Of a stretch of DNA of 64,000 nt, positions 36,483-45,648 are shown piece by piece. The notes beneath the pieces were generated by a model that was given only the letters and a program-made list of their open reading frames with translations, did not search any database and was not told the DNA's origin. The stretch is taken from contig UCLR01000041.1 of assembly GCA_900473415.1 (NCBI GenBank), positions 1 through 64,000 on the forward strand, given 5' to 3'. How positions within the stretch are numbered: position 1 is the first letter of the stretch; the number at the start of each line of letters is the position of its first letter. The DNA is from Hyphomicrobiales bacterium (lineage in GTDB: Bacteria; Pseudomonadota; Alphaproteobacteria; Rhizobiales; Beijerinckiaceae). A program made the translations under genes and the position numbers.

Positions 36483-37130
36483 ATGTACGAGCCCAGCCAT
36501 TTCAAGGTCGAGGATCGCGCTCAGCTTCACGCGGTCATTCGCCAGCACCCGCTCGCCACGCTGGTGACGGTGGGTGAGGGCGGGCTCGTGGCCAATCTCG
36601 TGCCCTTTGTCTTGCATGAGGACGAGGGCGAGAACGGCGTGTTGCGAGCGCATCTCGCCCGCCCCAATGCCCAGTGGCAGGCAATCGCGGCCGGCGCCGA
36701 GACGCTGGTGATCTTCACCGGCGTCGAGCGCTACGTCACGCCGGCCTGGTATGCGACCAAGCGCGAGACGGGCAAGGTCGTGCCGACTTGGAACTATGTC
36801 ACCGTGCAGGTGCGTGGGCCGGCCCGCGCGATCGAGGACCCCGCCTGGCTACAGGCGCAGCTGGAGTCCTTGACGCGCCAGCAGGAGGCGCCGCGCGCCG
36901 AGCCCTGGGCGGTGAGTGACGCGCCCGCACCTTTCATCGCCGCGCAGGCGCGCGGCATCGTTGGCGTCGAGATCGAGATCGCCTCGATGATCGGCAAGTT
37001 CAAACTCAGCCAGAACCGGCGCGAGGACGACAAGCTCGGCGTTCTCAATGGTTTGAGCGCCGACCCGGAATCGGAATCGCAGGCCATGGCGGCCCTGGTC
37101 AAGCAATACGGATTCAACGGAACGGCATGA
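36483..37130 (+). CDS. PaiB-family FMN-binding protein / putative negative regulator
   Basis: A 215-residue split-barrel flavin-binding-type protein with the family start MYEPSHF, HPLATLVT, the YVTPAWYATK motif and VPTWNYVTVQVRG. PaiB of Bacillus represses sporulation and protease genes; in proteobacteria the role is unproven. It starts 53 bp after dapA and overlaps smpB by 4 bp, so it is translationally coupled to the trans-translation factor. Length is normal for the family. Confidence 0.85.
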   Translation: MYEPSHFKVEDRAQLHAVIRQHPLATLVTVGEGGLVANLVPFVLHEDEGENGVLRAHLARPNAQWQAIAAGAETLVIFTGVERYVTPAWYATKRETGKVVPTWNYVTVQVRGPARAIEDPAWLQAQLESLTRQQEAPRAEPWAVSDAPAPFIAAQARGIVGVEIEIASMIGKFKLSQNRREDDKLGVLNGLSADPESESQAMAALVKQYGFNGTA

Positions 37131-37597
37131 AAAAACCCGATCCGGAGCGCTATCGCCTTGCCGCGGATAATCGCAAGGCGCGCTTCAACTACGAGATCAA
37201 GGAGACGATCGAGGCCGGCCTTGCCCTGCAGGGCACGGAGGTCAAGTCGCTGCGCGGCGGCAAGGCGACGATCGGCGAGAGTTATGCCGGCCCGATGGGC
37301 GACGAGCTCTACCTCTTCAACTCCTACATCCCGGAATATCTGGAGGCGAACCGCTTCAACCACGAGGTCCGCCGCCCGCGGAAGCTCCTGCTGCACCGTC
37401 GCCAGATCAACAAGCTGATGGGTGCCATCCAGCGCGAGGGCTTCACTGTCGTTCCGCTGAAGGTCTACTTCAACGAGAAGGGCCGGGCGAAGATCGAACT
37501 CGGCCTCGGCCGAGGCAAGAAGCTGCACGACAAGCGTGAGACCGAGAAGACCCGCGACTGGAATCGCGACAAGCAGCGGCTACTGAAGAACGGGTAG
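37127..37597 (+). CDS. smpB: SsrA-binding protein SmpB
   Basis: A 156-residue protein with the SmpB beta-barrel and C-terminal tail: NRKARFNYEIKETIEAGLAL, GTEVKSLR, ESYAGPMGDELYLFN, and the basic tail KKLHDKRETEKTRDWNRDK. It delivers tmRNA to stalled ribosomes. Its ATG lies inside the last codons of the paiB-like gene (ATGA overlap). No tmRNA gene was recognised in the window. Confidence 0.95.
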   Translation: MKKPDPERYRLAADNRKARFNYEIKETIEAGLALQGTEVKSLRGGKATIGESYAGPMGDELYLFNSYIPEYLEANRFNHEVRRPRKLLLHRRQINKLMGAIQREGFTVVPLKVYFNEKGRAKIELGLGRGKKLHDKRETEKTRDWNRDKQRLLKNG

Positions 37598-37637
37598 GGC
37601 GCAGGGCTCCCCGTGCCCTGCTCGTTGGCGTCGAGCC

Positions 37638-38264
37638 TTACTCTTCGCCCGCCTCATCGCCCTGCTTGATGCCGTAGCGGCGTTCAAGCGCGGGATTGGC
37701 CGGCGTGCCGGGAGCAGCCGGAGTACGGGCCGCGCGCTCGGCCGGGTCGCGGCCGACCTTCTGCATGAGTTGTGCGAGATCGACGAACTCATCGCATTGC
37801 CGGCGCAGCTCGTCGGAAACCATCGGCGGGTTGGTCGAGATGGTCGAGACCACCGAGACCTTGACGCCCTTGCGCTGCACCGCCTCGACCAGCGGGCGGA
37901 AATCGCCGTCGCCGGAGAACAGGTAGATCTGGTCGAGATGCGGAGCGAGCTCGAGCATCTCGATAGCCAGCTCGATGTCCATGTTGCCCTTGACCCGGCG
38001 CCGGCCGGTCGCGTCGGTGAATTCCTTGGCCGCCTTGGTGATGACGCGATAGCCGTTGTAGTCGAGCCAGTCGACCAGCGGCCGAATTGAGGAGTATTCC
38101 TCGCTCTCGACCAGCGTTGTGAAATAGAAGGCGCGGATCAGGTTCCCGCGCCCCTGAAACTCGCGCAGCAGGCGGCGATAGTCCATGTCGAAGCCGAGCT
38201 GCTTCGAGGTCGCGTAAAGATTGGCGCCGTCGATGAACAGCGCAATGCGCGGTGAGGCGGCCAT
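37638..38264 (-). CDS. NYN-domain (LabA/DUF88-like) putative ribonuclease
   Basis: A 208-residue protein with the NYN PIN-like fold. Acidic residues lie in FIDGANLY, MDIELAIEML and SGDGDFRPLVEAV, the arrangement of metal-dependent RNA nucleases. The C-terminal 40 residues are low-complexity and basic/alanine-rich (RTPAAPGTPANPALERR). ATG 38264 has AGGAG at a good distance; the upstream GTG at 38273 does not. It converges on smpB. An NYN gene in this smpB-rpoZ neighbourhood is common in rhizobia. Confidence 0.85.
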   Translation of the reverse strand: MAASPRIALFIDGANLYATSKQLGFDMDYRRLLREFQGRGNLIRAFYFTTLVESEEYSSIRPLVDWLDYNGYRVITKAAKEFTDATGRRRVKGNMDIELAIEMLELAPHLDQIYLFSGDGDFRPLVEAVQRKGVKVSVVSTISTNPPMVSDELRRQCDEFVDLAQLMQKVGRDPAERAARTPAAPGTPANPALERRYGIKQGDEAGEE

Positions 38265-38423
38265 GGCAATCACTCCTGCTGAAATCTCTTCAAGTATTCA
38301 AAATGTGGGTGAATCGCGGTCGAACAATGTCCGGCTATCATTGTTTTTTCGACGACCTCGAAACTCCCGCGTGGCGTGTTGAGGCAGCACGATATGCGTC
38401 TTTCGGCACCGATTTTCGTCGGT

Positions 38424-38969
38424 TCAGGGCCGTAACCGCGCCGGATTCCCGACTGCCGTGCAGCCTCCAGGCACGTCGCGCGTCACGATGCTGCCGGCTC
38501 CGACGATCGCATCGTCGCCGATCGTGACCCCTGGCAGGACGATCGCGCCGGCGCCGATCCAGGCATTGCGCCCGATGCTGACGGGGCGGCCGAATTCGAG
38601 CATTTGCCTGCGTTGAGCAGGGTCGCGCGGGTGATCGGCCGTGAGGATCTGGACGCCGGGTCCGATCTGGGTGCCGTCGCCAATCGTCACCGCGACCACG
38701 TCGAGGATGACGCAGTTGAAGTTCAGGAAGACACCATCGCCGAGACTGATGTTGTAGCCATAGTCGCAATGGAAGGGCGGGCGGATGGTGACGTCGTGCC
38801 CGACATGCCGAAAGATTTCCCGCAGGAGCGGGAGCCGGTGTTCTGGCGTCGCGGTCGTTGCGTTGAAGCGCTCCATCCAGGCACTGGCGCGGCGATTGTC
38901 GGCGATGAGCTCCGGGCTGTCGGCCCGATAGAACTCGCCGGCGAGCATCTTGTCCTTCTCGCTGCGCAT
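38424..38969 (-). CDS. Maltose/galactoside O-acetyltransferase family (left-handed beta-helix)
   Basis: A 181-residue hexapeptide-repeat acetyltransferase. The N-terminal Mac domain (EKDKMLAGEFYRADSPEL) is followed by imperfect hexapeptide repeats and the active-site ILTADHPRDP, with the catalytic histidine. The C-terminal AVGNPARLR is standard. It transfers acetyl from acetyl-CoA to a sugar hydroxyl. It starts 13 bp after the era stop on the same strand and may be the last gene of the lepB-rnc-era unit. Confidence 0.88.
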   Translation of the reverse strand: MRSEKDKMLAGEFYRADSPELIADNRRASAWMERFNATTATPEHRLPLLREIFRHVGHDVTIRPPFHCDYGYNISLGDGVFLNFNCVILDVVAVTIGDGTQIGPGVQILTADHPRDPAQRRQMLEFGRPVSIGRNAWIGAGAIVLPGVTIGDDAIVGAGSIVTRDVPGGCTAVGNPARLRP

Positions 38970-38982
38970 TGCGGGTCTTGTG

Positions 38983-39894
38983 TCAGCCCTTGGGAAATTC
39001 CAGGCCCATCTCGCGGTAGCGCTCGGGGTCGTCGCTCCAGTTCTCGCGCACCTTCACGAACAGGAAGAGATGGACCTTGGCCTCGGCAGCCTCGGCGATC
39101 TCGGCCCGCGCCTTCTGGCCGATCGCCTTGATGGTCTGCCCGCCTTCGCCGAGCACGATCTTCCGCTGGCCCTCGCGTTCGACATAGATCGTCTGCTCGA
39201 TCCTGACCGAGCCGTCCGGCTTCTGTTGCCAGCTTTCGGTCTCGACGGTGGAGCGATAGGGCAGTTCGTCATGCAGCCGCTCGAAGATCTTCTCGCGGGT
39301 GATCTCGGCGGCTAGGAAGCGCAGCGGGGCGTCCGAGATTTGGTCTTCCGGATAGAGCCAGGGGCCGAGCGGCAGCCGTTTCTCCAGCCAGGCGAGGATA
39401 TCCTTGACGCCGTAGCCGGTCAGCGCCGCGACCATGAAGGTCGTCTCGAAGCTCATCCGCTCGTTCACCTTGGCGGTGATCTCGAGCAGCTTCTCTTTCG
39501 GCACCGTGTCGATCTTGTTGAGGATCAGGAACTTGGGCTGCTTCAGTTCGGCGAGCTTCTCCAGCAGCGCCGTGTTCTCCTCATGATCGAAGCGGGCGAC
39601 GTCGATCAGCACGCCGATGAGATCGGCATCGGTGGCGCCGCCCCAGGCGCTCGTCACCATGGCGCGGTCCAGCCGGCGCTTGGGCGCGAAGATGCCGGGC
39701 GTGTCGACGAAGATGATCTGCGCCGTGCCGGATAGCGCGATGCCGCGCACCTGGGTGCGCGTCGTCTGCACCTTGCGCGAGACGATCGAGACCTTGGCGC
39801 CAACGAGTTGGTTGAGCAGGGTCGACTTGCCGGCATTGGGCGCGCCGATCAGCGCGACGAAGCCGCAGCGGGTGGGCTCGGTCGTTTCAGACAT
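38983..39894 (-). CDS. era: GTPase Era
   Basis: A 303-residue GTPase with G1 GAPNAGKST, G3 DTPG, G4 NKID, and the C-terminal KH RNA-binding domain (VLGEGGQTIKAIGQKAR). It acts in 16S rRNA maturation and 30S assembly. ATG 39894 gives the family N-terminus. The first codons overlap the end of rnc by 8 bp, so RNase III and Era are translationally coupled. Confidence 0.95.
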   Translation of the reverse strand: MSETTEPTRCGFVALIGAPNAGKSTLLNQLVGAKVSIVSRKVQTTRTQVRGIALSGTAQIIFVDTPGIFAPKRRLDRAMVTSAWGGATDADLIGVLIDVARFDHEENTALLEKLAELKQPKFLILNKIDTVPKEKLLEITAKVNERMSFETTFMVAALTGYGVKDILAWLEKRLPLGPWLYPEDQISDAPLRFLAAEITREKIFERLHDELPYRSTVETESWQQKPDGSVRIEQTIYVEREGQRKIVLGEGGQTIKAIGQKARAEIAEAAEAKVHLFLFVKVRENWSDDPERYREMGLEFPKG

Positions 39895-40618
39895 CGTCAC
39901 CCTCCGGGTTGTCGTTCCATAAGCCCTCGCGCCTGAGAAACGCTTCGGCAGCCGCTTGTTCGGCCAGTCGTTTGGAAGGCCCGCGCGCCTCGGCATCAGT
40001 GAGCCCGGTGATCCTGGCCGCGACGACGAAGACCGGGGCATGGTCCGGGCCGGAGCGGCCGCGCTCAGTATAGGTCGGCGTCGGATAGCCCTTGCCCTGC
40101 GCCCATTCCTGCAAGGCGGTCTTGGCGTCGCGCAGCGGCCGGACCGGCTTCATCAGCCGCTCGCCGAAGCCGCGCTCGACCAGGCCGCGCGCGGCCTCAT
40201 AGCCGCCGTCAAGGAAGACCGCGCCGATGATCGCCTCGCAGGCATCGGCCAGGATCGCCTTGTTCTTGCGCGCGCCACCGAGGATCTCGCCTTCGCCAAG
40301 CCGCATGAACTGGCCGAGATTCCAGCCCTGGGCGACGTCGGCACAGGTCTCCTTGCGGACCAGATCGGCGAGACGGCGCGACAGATTGCCTTCCTCGGAC
40401 TGCGGATAGCGCTGGAACAGCATGTCGGCGATCGAGAGGCCGAGCACGCGGTCGCCCAGGAATTCCAGCCGCTGATAGCTCGCCAGCCTCGAATCCTCGG
40501 CGCTCATATGGGTGAGCGCCGTCGCCAGCAGAGCCTTGTCGGAGAAGCTGTGGCCCAGCGTGGCCTCGAGCCGCGCGGTATCCGGGGCCTTACGCCCGCC
40601 TTCGCCCGCCTTGCTCAC
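39887..40618 (-). CDS. rnc: Ribonuclease III
   Basis: A 243-residue double-strand RNA endonuclease. The signature RLEFLGDRVLGLSIADMLF, the second acidic site (DACEAIIGAVFLDGG) and a C-terminal dsRNA-binding domain (KTALQEWAQGKG, KRLAEQAAAEAFL) are complete. The likely start is GTG 40618, which overlaps the lepB stop as GTGA. The frame extends 20 codons further into lepB, but those codons resemble no family sequence. Confidence 0.93.
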   Translation of the reverse strand: MSKAGEGGRKAPDTARLEATLGHSFSDKALLATALTHMSAEDSRLASYQRLEFLGDRVLGLSIADMLFQRYPQSEEGNLSRRLADLVRKETCADVAQGWNLGQFMRLGEGEILGGARKNKAILADACEAIIGAVFLDGGYEAARGLVERGFGERLMKPVRPLRDAKTALQEWAQGKGYPTPTYTERGRSGPDHAPVFVVAARITGLTDAEARGPSKRLAEQAAAEAFLRREGLWNDNPEGDDV

Positions 40619-41382
40619 TTGATGGTGCTGAACAGACGGTTCCAGCGAACCGTGGAGGGCCATTCCCAAATCCTCCACGCCGAGGCGCCTTCCTCGATCG
40701 AGAAGAAGATGATCTCGGCGCGGCCGACGAAATTCTCGAAAGGCACGAAGCCGACGCTGCGGTCGCGCGAGTCGAGCGAGTTGTCGCGGTTGTCGCCCAT
40801 CATGAAGAAGTGGTTGGGCGGAACCTGAAAGACCGGGGTGTTGTCGAAGGAACCGCTGTCGCCCTCGCGTTCGATGACCTCGTGGGCGACGCCGTTCGGC
40901 AGAGTCTCGCGATAGCGGATCACCGGGACGCTGCGGCCCCAGTTGTCGGCGGTGACATAGTCCGCGATGCGCTCGCGCTTCACCGCCTGGCCGTTGATGT
41001 GGAGGATGCCGTCGATCATCTGGATGCGGTCGCCGGGCAGGCCGATGACGCGCTTGATATAGTCGGTCGAATTGTCGGTCGGCAGCTTGAAGACCGCGAT
41101 GTCGCCGCGCTTCGGCTCGGCCGCCCAGATGCGGCCCGAGAACAGCGGCGGGCTGAACGGGATCGAGTGCTTGGAGTAGCCGTAGGTGTATTTCGAGACG
41201 AACAGGTAGTCGCCGATCAGCAGCGTCGGGATCAGCGAGCCCGAGGGGATGTTGAAGGGCTGGAACAGCAGCGTGCGGATGACGAGCGCTATCAGCAGCG
41301 CCTGGACGACGACCTTGATCGTATCGAGAATCCCGCCTTCTTCCTTGGCGGCCTTGGATTTGCTGTCGACGTCGTTGGCCAC
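40615..41382 (-). CDS. lepB: Signal peptidase I
   Basis: A 255-residue inner-membrane protease with one N-terminal membrane anchor (about 23-40). The catalytic serine is Ser49 in IPSGSLIPTL and the general base is Lys110 in IKRVIGLPGD; the GDNRDNSLDSR box is complete. The usual Met after the nucleophile is Leu here. Translation starts at GTG 41382 behind AGGAG. It is the first gene of the coupled lepB-rnc-era-maa unit. acpS, often immediately upstream in relatives, is absent. Confidence 0.94.
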   Translation of the reverse strand: MANDVDSKSKAAKEEGGILDTIKVVVQALLIALVIRTLLFQPFNIPSGSLIPTLLIGDYLFVSKYTYGYSKHSIPFSPPLFSGRIWAAEPKRGDIAVFKLPTDNSTDYIKRVIGLPGDRIQMIDGILHINGQAVKRERIADYVTADNWGRSVPVIRYRETLPNGVAHEVIEREGDSGSFDNTPVFQVPPNHFFMMGDNRDNSLDSRDRSVGFVPFENFVGRAEIIFFSIEEGASAWRIWEWPSTVRWNRLFSTIK

Positions 41383-41613
41383 GCGGGCGCTCCTGACACT
41401 GCGATCCAGCGCGGTCTAGCCGACTATCGCGTCTGCGACAACGCGCAAGAGCGGCCGGCGGGATTGTTGCTGCTGGATGGCGAATACCTGCCGGGAGTCA
41501 TTCCAATCCGGGAAAACGGCAGGAGCAGGGTTCTGAATACGGTTTGCGGCAAGTTGACGGCATCGTGTTTCCTCAACAGCATCATTTTCGTTTTCGCCTC
41601 TGGAGGATGCGCC

Positions 41614-42339
41614 ATGAGTACGAAGAAATACGTGGCCGAAGCCGTCGGCACGTTCTGGCTGACTTTCGCCGGCTGCGGCAGCGCCGTCATCGCCGCCGGC
41701 TTCCCCAATGTCGGTATCGGTCTGTTGGGCGTATCGCTGGCCTTCGGTCTTTCGGTGGTGACGATGGCCTATGCCATCGGCCATATCTCAGGCTGCCATC
41801 TCAACCCGGCGGTGACGGTCGGGCTCGCCTTCGGCGGGCGGTTCCCGGGCGGGCAGGTCGTTCCCTACATCGTGGCGCAGGTGGTCGGCGCCATCGTGGC
41901 AGCGGGCCTGCTCTATGTCATCGCGCGCGGTGCGCCGGGCTTCGACCTCTCTGGGGGCTTCGCGGCGAACGGCTATGGCGCGCATTCGCCCGGCAAGTAC
42001 GATCTCGTCTCCGCCTTCCTCACCGAGGTCGTCATGACGATGATGTTCCTCTTCATCATCATGGGCGCGACGCATGGCAAGGCGCCCGTCGGCTTCGCGC
42101 CGCTCGCCATTGGGCTTGCGCTCTGCCTGATCCACCTCGTCAGCATCCCGGTCACCAACACTTCGGTGAACCCGGCCCGCAGCACGGGACCGGCCCTCGT
42201 TGTCGGCGGCTGGGCGCTCGGGCAGCTTTGGCTGTTCTGGGTCGCGCCGCTGATCGGCGGCGCGCTCGGCGGCGGGATCTATCGTTGGCTGAGCGAGGAC
42301 GAGCGGCCCGCTGTGACCGGAACCGCTCCGGCTGCTTGA
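41614..42339 (+). CDS. aqpZ: Aquaporin Z
   Basis: A 241-residue six-helix water channel with both NPA boxes (HLNPAVTVG, residues 64-66, and SVNPARSTGPA with the selectivity-filter Arg). Length and motifs fit AqpZ rather than glycerol facilitators. ATG 41614 follows TGGAGGATGCGCC; the much longer open frame from 40810 runs antisense to lepB and is not coding. It sits between lepB and pdxJ on the opposite strand from both. Confidence 0.93.
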   Translation: MSTKKYVAEAVGTFWLTFAGCGSAVIAAGFPNVGIGLLGVSLAFGLSVVTMAYAIGHISGCHLNPAVTVGLAFGGRFPGGQVVPYIVAQVVGAIVAAGLLYVIARGAPGFDLSGGFAANGYGAHSPGKYDLVSAFLTEVVMTMMFLFIIMGATHGKAPVGFAPLAIGLALCLIHLVSIPVTNTSVNPARSTGPALVVGGWALGQLWLFWVAPLIGGALGGGIYRWLSEDERPAVTGTAPAA

Positions 42340-42349
42340 ACGACTTGTG

Positions 42350-42378
42350 GCCGGGCTGTCTTAACCGGACAGCCCGGC
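42350..42378. terminator. Convergent hairpin between aqpZ and pdxJ
   Basis: GCCGGGCTGTC, a 7-base loop, GACAGCCCGGC: an 11-bp perfect stem that overlaps the last codons and stop of pdxJ. It could end both transcripts, though no long T-run follows on either strand. Confidence 0.6.
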
Positions 42379-43116
42379 GCGCCCCTCGTCCATCGCCTGC
42401 CGCATGCGGCCGATCGCGGCCTCGAGCCCGATGAAGATCGCTTCGCCGATCAGGAAATGCCCGATGTTGAACTCGACGAAGGCCGGGACGCCTGCGAGCT
42501 TGCGCGCCGTGTCATAGTCGAGCCCGTGGCCGGCATGGACCTCGAGGCCGAGCTTTGCCGCGAAGGCGGCGCCGTTGGCCAGTCGCTGGAACTCGGCTTC
42601 GGCCTTCGCCGTCTCGCCATCGGCGACGGCGTGGCACCAGCTGCCGGTGTGCAGTTCCACGACAGGGGCGCCGAGCTTCGCTGCCATGGCGATCGGCGCT
42701 TCGTCCGGCTCGATGAAGAGCGAGACGCGGCAGCCCGCTGCCTTCAGGCGGGCGATGGCCGGCTTGAGCTGGGCCTCCTGGCCGACCACATCCAGTCCGC
42801 CCTCGGTCGTGCGCTCCTCGCGCTTCTCGGGCACCAGGCAGGCAGCATGCGGCTTTAGCCTTTCCGCCAGCGTCATCATTTCGGCGGTGGCGGCCATCTC
42901 GAAATTGAGCGGCTTCGTCAGTTCGGCCGCAAGGCGCTCCATGTCAGCGTCGCGGATGTGGCGCCGATCCTCGCGCAGATGGGCGGTGATCCCGTCCGCC
43001 CCGGCGGCTACCGCCAGATGCGCCGCGCGGACAGGATCGGGCAGGGCGCCGCCCCGCGCATTCCTCACCGTGGCGACATGGTCGATATTGACGCCCAGAC
43101 GCAGCCGCTCGGCCAT
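42361..43116 (-). CDS. pdxJ: Pyridoxine 5'-phosphate synthase
   Basis: A 251-residue TIM-barrel enzyme that condenses 3-amino-2-oxopropyl phosphate with deoxyxylulose 5-phosphate to make pyridoxine phosphate. Conserved elements include LGVNIDHVATVRNARG, ITAHLREDRRHI, LVPEKREE.TTEGGLD and VHAGHGLDYDTA. The ATG 43116 start is the family standard. In relatives it usually precedes acpS and lepB; here aqpZ intervenes. Confidence 0.94.
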   Translation of the reverse strand: MAERLRLGVNIDHVATVRNARGGALPDPVRAAHLAVAAGADGITAHLREDRRHIRDADMERLAAELTKPLNFEMAATAEMMTLAERLKPHAACLVPEKREERTTEGGLDVVGQEAQLKPAIARLKAAGCRVSLFIEPDEAPIAMAAKLGAPVVELHTGSWCHAVADGETAKAEAEFQRLANGAAFAAKLGLEVHAGHGLDYDTARKLAGVPAFVEFNIGHFLIGEAIFIGLEAAIGRMRQAMDEGRAGLSG

Positions 43117-43364
43117 GATGCAAGACCCCCGTTCGTTCCATCGTCCTTAGACGAAAGCATGCTGCCGGCTCAATGCACGGATTGTCATGGCTGCGCTCAC
43201 GAATTGCGATCGGTCGCGGGTTGCGGCGACCTGTGAATGCGGCATTTGCGATTTGCTAACCCAGATCGGCAGATCGCGGGCCAGTGAAGGCAATCGTAAC
43301 TGCGTGCCCGTAGCCTTGCAGCTTAGCTTGGCTGAACCCCGAGGCTCCAAACGAGCGGCGTCAA

Positions 43365-45080
43365 ATGCAACTCCCCGTGAAGAACGCCACCTTCCAGACC
43401 GATGTTACTCCGGACCGCCGCGAAGCCGGCCAGCCGCCGGAGCGGACGATCGGGCGGGTGATTGCCTGCGACGGGTCGCGCGCGACGATCCAGAGCGCTG
43501 TCTCAACGGCCAGCTGGCGGCCGATGGATGTCTGGTCGATCGGCCGAATGGTCTCGATCAATCTCGGCGAAAACCGCATCGTGGCGCTGGTCTACAAGGT
43601 GCACGCGGTCGAGACGTCCTGGCGGGAATCCGGCGAGAACCCAATCCATATCGACGTCGAGTTCCTCGGCGAGGTCCAGGAGAATCCGGACGGCACGTCC
43701 CGCTTCCAGAGCGGCATCAGCAACTATCCGACGATCGGCGCATTCGCCCATCGCATCCGTTCCGGCGACCTCGCGCTCGTCCATGATCTCGGAGATCGCG
43801 CCGGCGTCGAGATCGGCCATATCACCCAGGATGCGAGCATTCCGGCCACCGTCAGCGTCCAGGACATGCTGACGCGCCACTTCGCGCTGGTGGGCACCAC
43901 CGGCGTCGGCAAGTCGAGCGCAGTTGCCCTGCTGTTGCGCCGTGCCGTGGCGGTGCGCCCGCGGTTGCGCGTGCTGATCCTCGATCCGCACAACGAATAC
44001 GCCAGCGCCTTCCCCGATCTGGCTCTCACGATCGACGGCGATGCGCTCGACCTGCCGTTCTGGATGTTCCGGCAGGAGGAACTGGCCGATGTCGTCTTCC
44101 GCGGGCGCCCGGCGCTCGACGACGAGCCCGACATCCTGCGCGAGGTGATCGCGGCCGCCCGGGCCCGCTACCGTGTCCAGACTTCGCAGGAAATGACGCG
44201 CGATCTCGGCTCGAGCCTGCTCAAGCGCCCGCTAGAGATCGGGCTTCCGCCGCGCCCCGGTCAGGAGCCGGCGCCGCAGGCACCTACCATCGACTCGGCC
44301 GCCCCCTTCCGCCTCAAGGATGCCTTCGCCGTCATCGACGAACTGATCGGCCTGCACGAGCAGCGCTGGCCGCGGCACGCCTTGCGCTCGCTGAAGGTCC
44401 GGCTGGAATCGCTGCATAACGATCCGCGCTACCGCTTCATGTTCGGCCGCGCCAACATGTACGAGACGATCGCGCCGATTCTCGGCCAGATCTTCCGCAT
44501 CCCGATGCATGGCCGGCCGATCACCGCCTTCCAGCTCGGCGGGCTGCCGGGCGAGGTGGTGAACGCCGTCGCCTCGGTGCTGTCGCGGCTCGCCTTCGAT
44601 CTCGCCATGGCGAGCCAGGGCGCCTGCGAGATCCTGGTGCTCTGCGAGGAGGCGCATCGCTACGTGCCCTCCGATCCGGCGCTCGGCTTTGCGCCGACGC
44701 GGCAGGCCATCGCCCGCATCGCCAAGGAAGGCCGCAAATACGGCGCCTATCTCGGCGTGGTGACGCAGCGCCCGGGCGAGCTCGACCCGACCATCCTGTC
44801 GCAATGCTCGACGATCTTCGCGATGCGCCTCGCCAACGAGCGCGACCAGCAGATCATCCGCTCGGCGATCTCGGATGCCTCGGCCAGCACGATCGGCTTC
44901 CTGTCCTCCATCGGCAATCGGGAGGCCATCGCCTTCGGCGAGGGCGTGGCGACGACGATGCGGATGCGCTTTGCGCACATCCCGGTGCATGAATTGCCGG
45001 CGATGGGCGTCGGGAAGCAGGGTGAGGATGGCGCGCGCGAGCCCACGCTCGACGACATGATGCGACGCATGCGCGCCTGA
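43365..45080 (+). CDS. HerA-like (DUF87) DNA-translocase-type ATPase
   Basis: A 571-residue ATPase. The N-terminal 160 residues form a HAS-barrel-like beta domain (TIGRVIACDGSRATIQ, PMDVWSIGRMVSI). Walker A is GTTGVGKSS (177-185) and Walker B lies in ILVLCEEAHRYVPSD. An additional helical insert occupies about 255-345. The end IGNREAIAFGEGVATTMRMRFA matches HerA/DUF87 proteins. HerA works with NurA in DNA end resection, and DUF87 ATPases also serve anti-phage systems; no nuclease partner is adjacent. The position just before rpoZ may be historical only. Confidence 0.8.
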   Translation: MQLPVKNATFQTDVTPDRREAGQPPERTIGRVIACDGSRATIQSAVSTASWRPMDVWSIGRMVSINLGENRIVALVYKVHAVETSWRESGENPIHIDVEFLGEVQENPDGTSRFQSGISNYPTIGAFAHRIRSGDLALVHDLGDRAGVEIGHITQDASIPATVSVQDMLTRHFALVGTTGVGKSSAVALLLRRAVAVRPRLRVLILDPHNEYASAFPDLALTIDGDALDLPFWMFRQEELADVVFRGRPALDDEPDILREVIAAARARYRVQTSQEMTRDLGSSLLKRPLEIGLPPRPGQEPAPQAPTIDSAAPFRLKDAFAVIDELIGLHEQRWPRHALRSLKVRLESLHNDPRYRFMFGRANMYETIAPILGQIFRIPMHGRPITAFQLGGLPGEVVNAVASVLSRLAFDLAMASQGACEILVLCEEAHRYVPSDPALGFAPTRQAIARIAKEGRKYGAYLGVVTQRPGELDPTILSQCSTIFAMRLANERDQQIIRSAISDASASTIGFLSSIGNREAIAFGEGVATTMRMRFAHIPVHELPAMGVGKQGEDGAREPTLDDMMRRMRA

Positions 45081-45184
45081 GGCGCCCGCCGGGAAGACGC
45101 GAAATTCTTGCATCGAGCCGGCTTTGGCTGTAAGGCCGTGCTCAAACCATTTCCCTGCATCGCCGAGATCGGAAGAAGCCGCCC

Positions 45185-45583
45185 ATGGCTCGCGTTACCG
45201 TTGAAGACTGCATCGACAAGGTCGAGAACCGCTTCGAGCTGGTGCTGCTCGCTAGCCACCGCGCGCGGATGATCGCGTCGGGCTCGTCGATCCTCGTCGC
45301 GCGCGACAACGACAAGAACCCCGTCGTTGCGCTCCGCGAGATCGCCGACGAGAAGCTGAAGCCCGAGGATCTGAAGGAAGACCTCATCCACTCGCTGCAG
45401 AAGCATGTCGAGGTGGACGAGCCCGAGCAGGAGACCGTGCCGCTGCTCGCCAACCCGGCCTCGGCTGCCGCCGGCGGCGGTTCGGACAGCGAGATCCAGT
45501 TCGACCGGATGAGCGAGGAAGACCTGCTGCGCGGCCTCGACGGCCTCGTGCCGCCGACCGAGAGCGCCGACGACGAGGACTGA
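45185..45583 (+). CDS. rpoZ: RNA polymerase omega subunit
   Basis: A 132-residue protein. Residues 2-65 (RVTVEDCIDKVENRFELVLL, ASHRARMIASGS, NPVVALREIAD) are the conserved omega core that clamps the beta-prime subunit. The tail is acidic and glycine/serine-rich as in other alphaproteobacteria. An intrinsic terminator follows 40 bp after the stop, so rel has its own promoter or depends on read-through. Confidence 0.95.
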   Translation: MARVTVEDCIDKVENRFELVLLASHRARMIASGSSILVARDNDKNPVVALREIADEKLKPEDLKEDLIHSLQKHVEVDEPEQETVPLLANPASAAAGGGSDSEIQFDRMSEEDLLRGLDGLVPPTESADDED

Positions 45584-45623
45584 TCCTCGCCGGCGTGCAT
45601 CGATTTTTCACTGTTTCTCTCTA

Positions 45624-45648
45624 AAGCCCGGCAATGCCGGGCTTTTTT
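45624..45648 (+). terminator. Rho-independent terminator of rpoZ
   Basis: AAGCCCGGC-AAT-GCCGGGCTT followed by a T-run (TTTTTT overlapping the stem end). Nine-base arms with a 3-base loop, between rpoZ and rel. Confidence 0.9.

Noticed and set aside
40810..41613. N-terminal extension of aquaporin
   Set aside because: It would be antisense to lepB and has no membrane or signal features; ATG 41614 has its own ribosome site.
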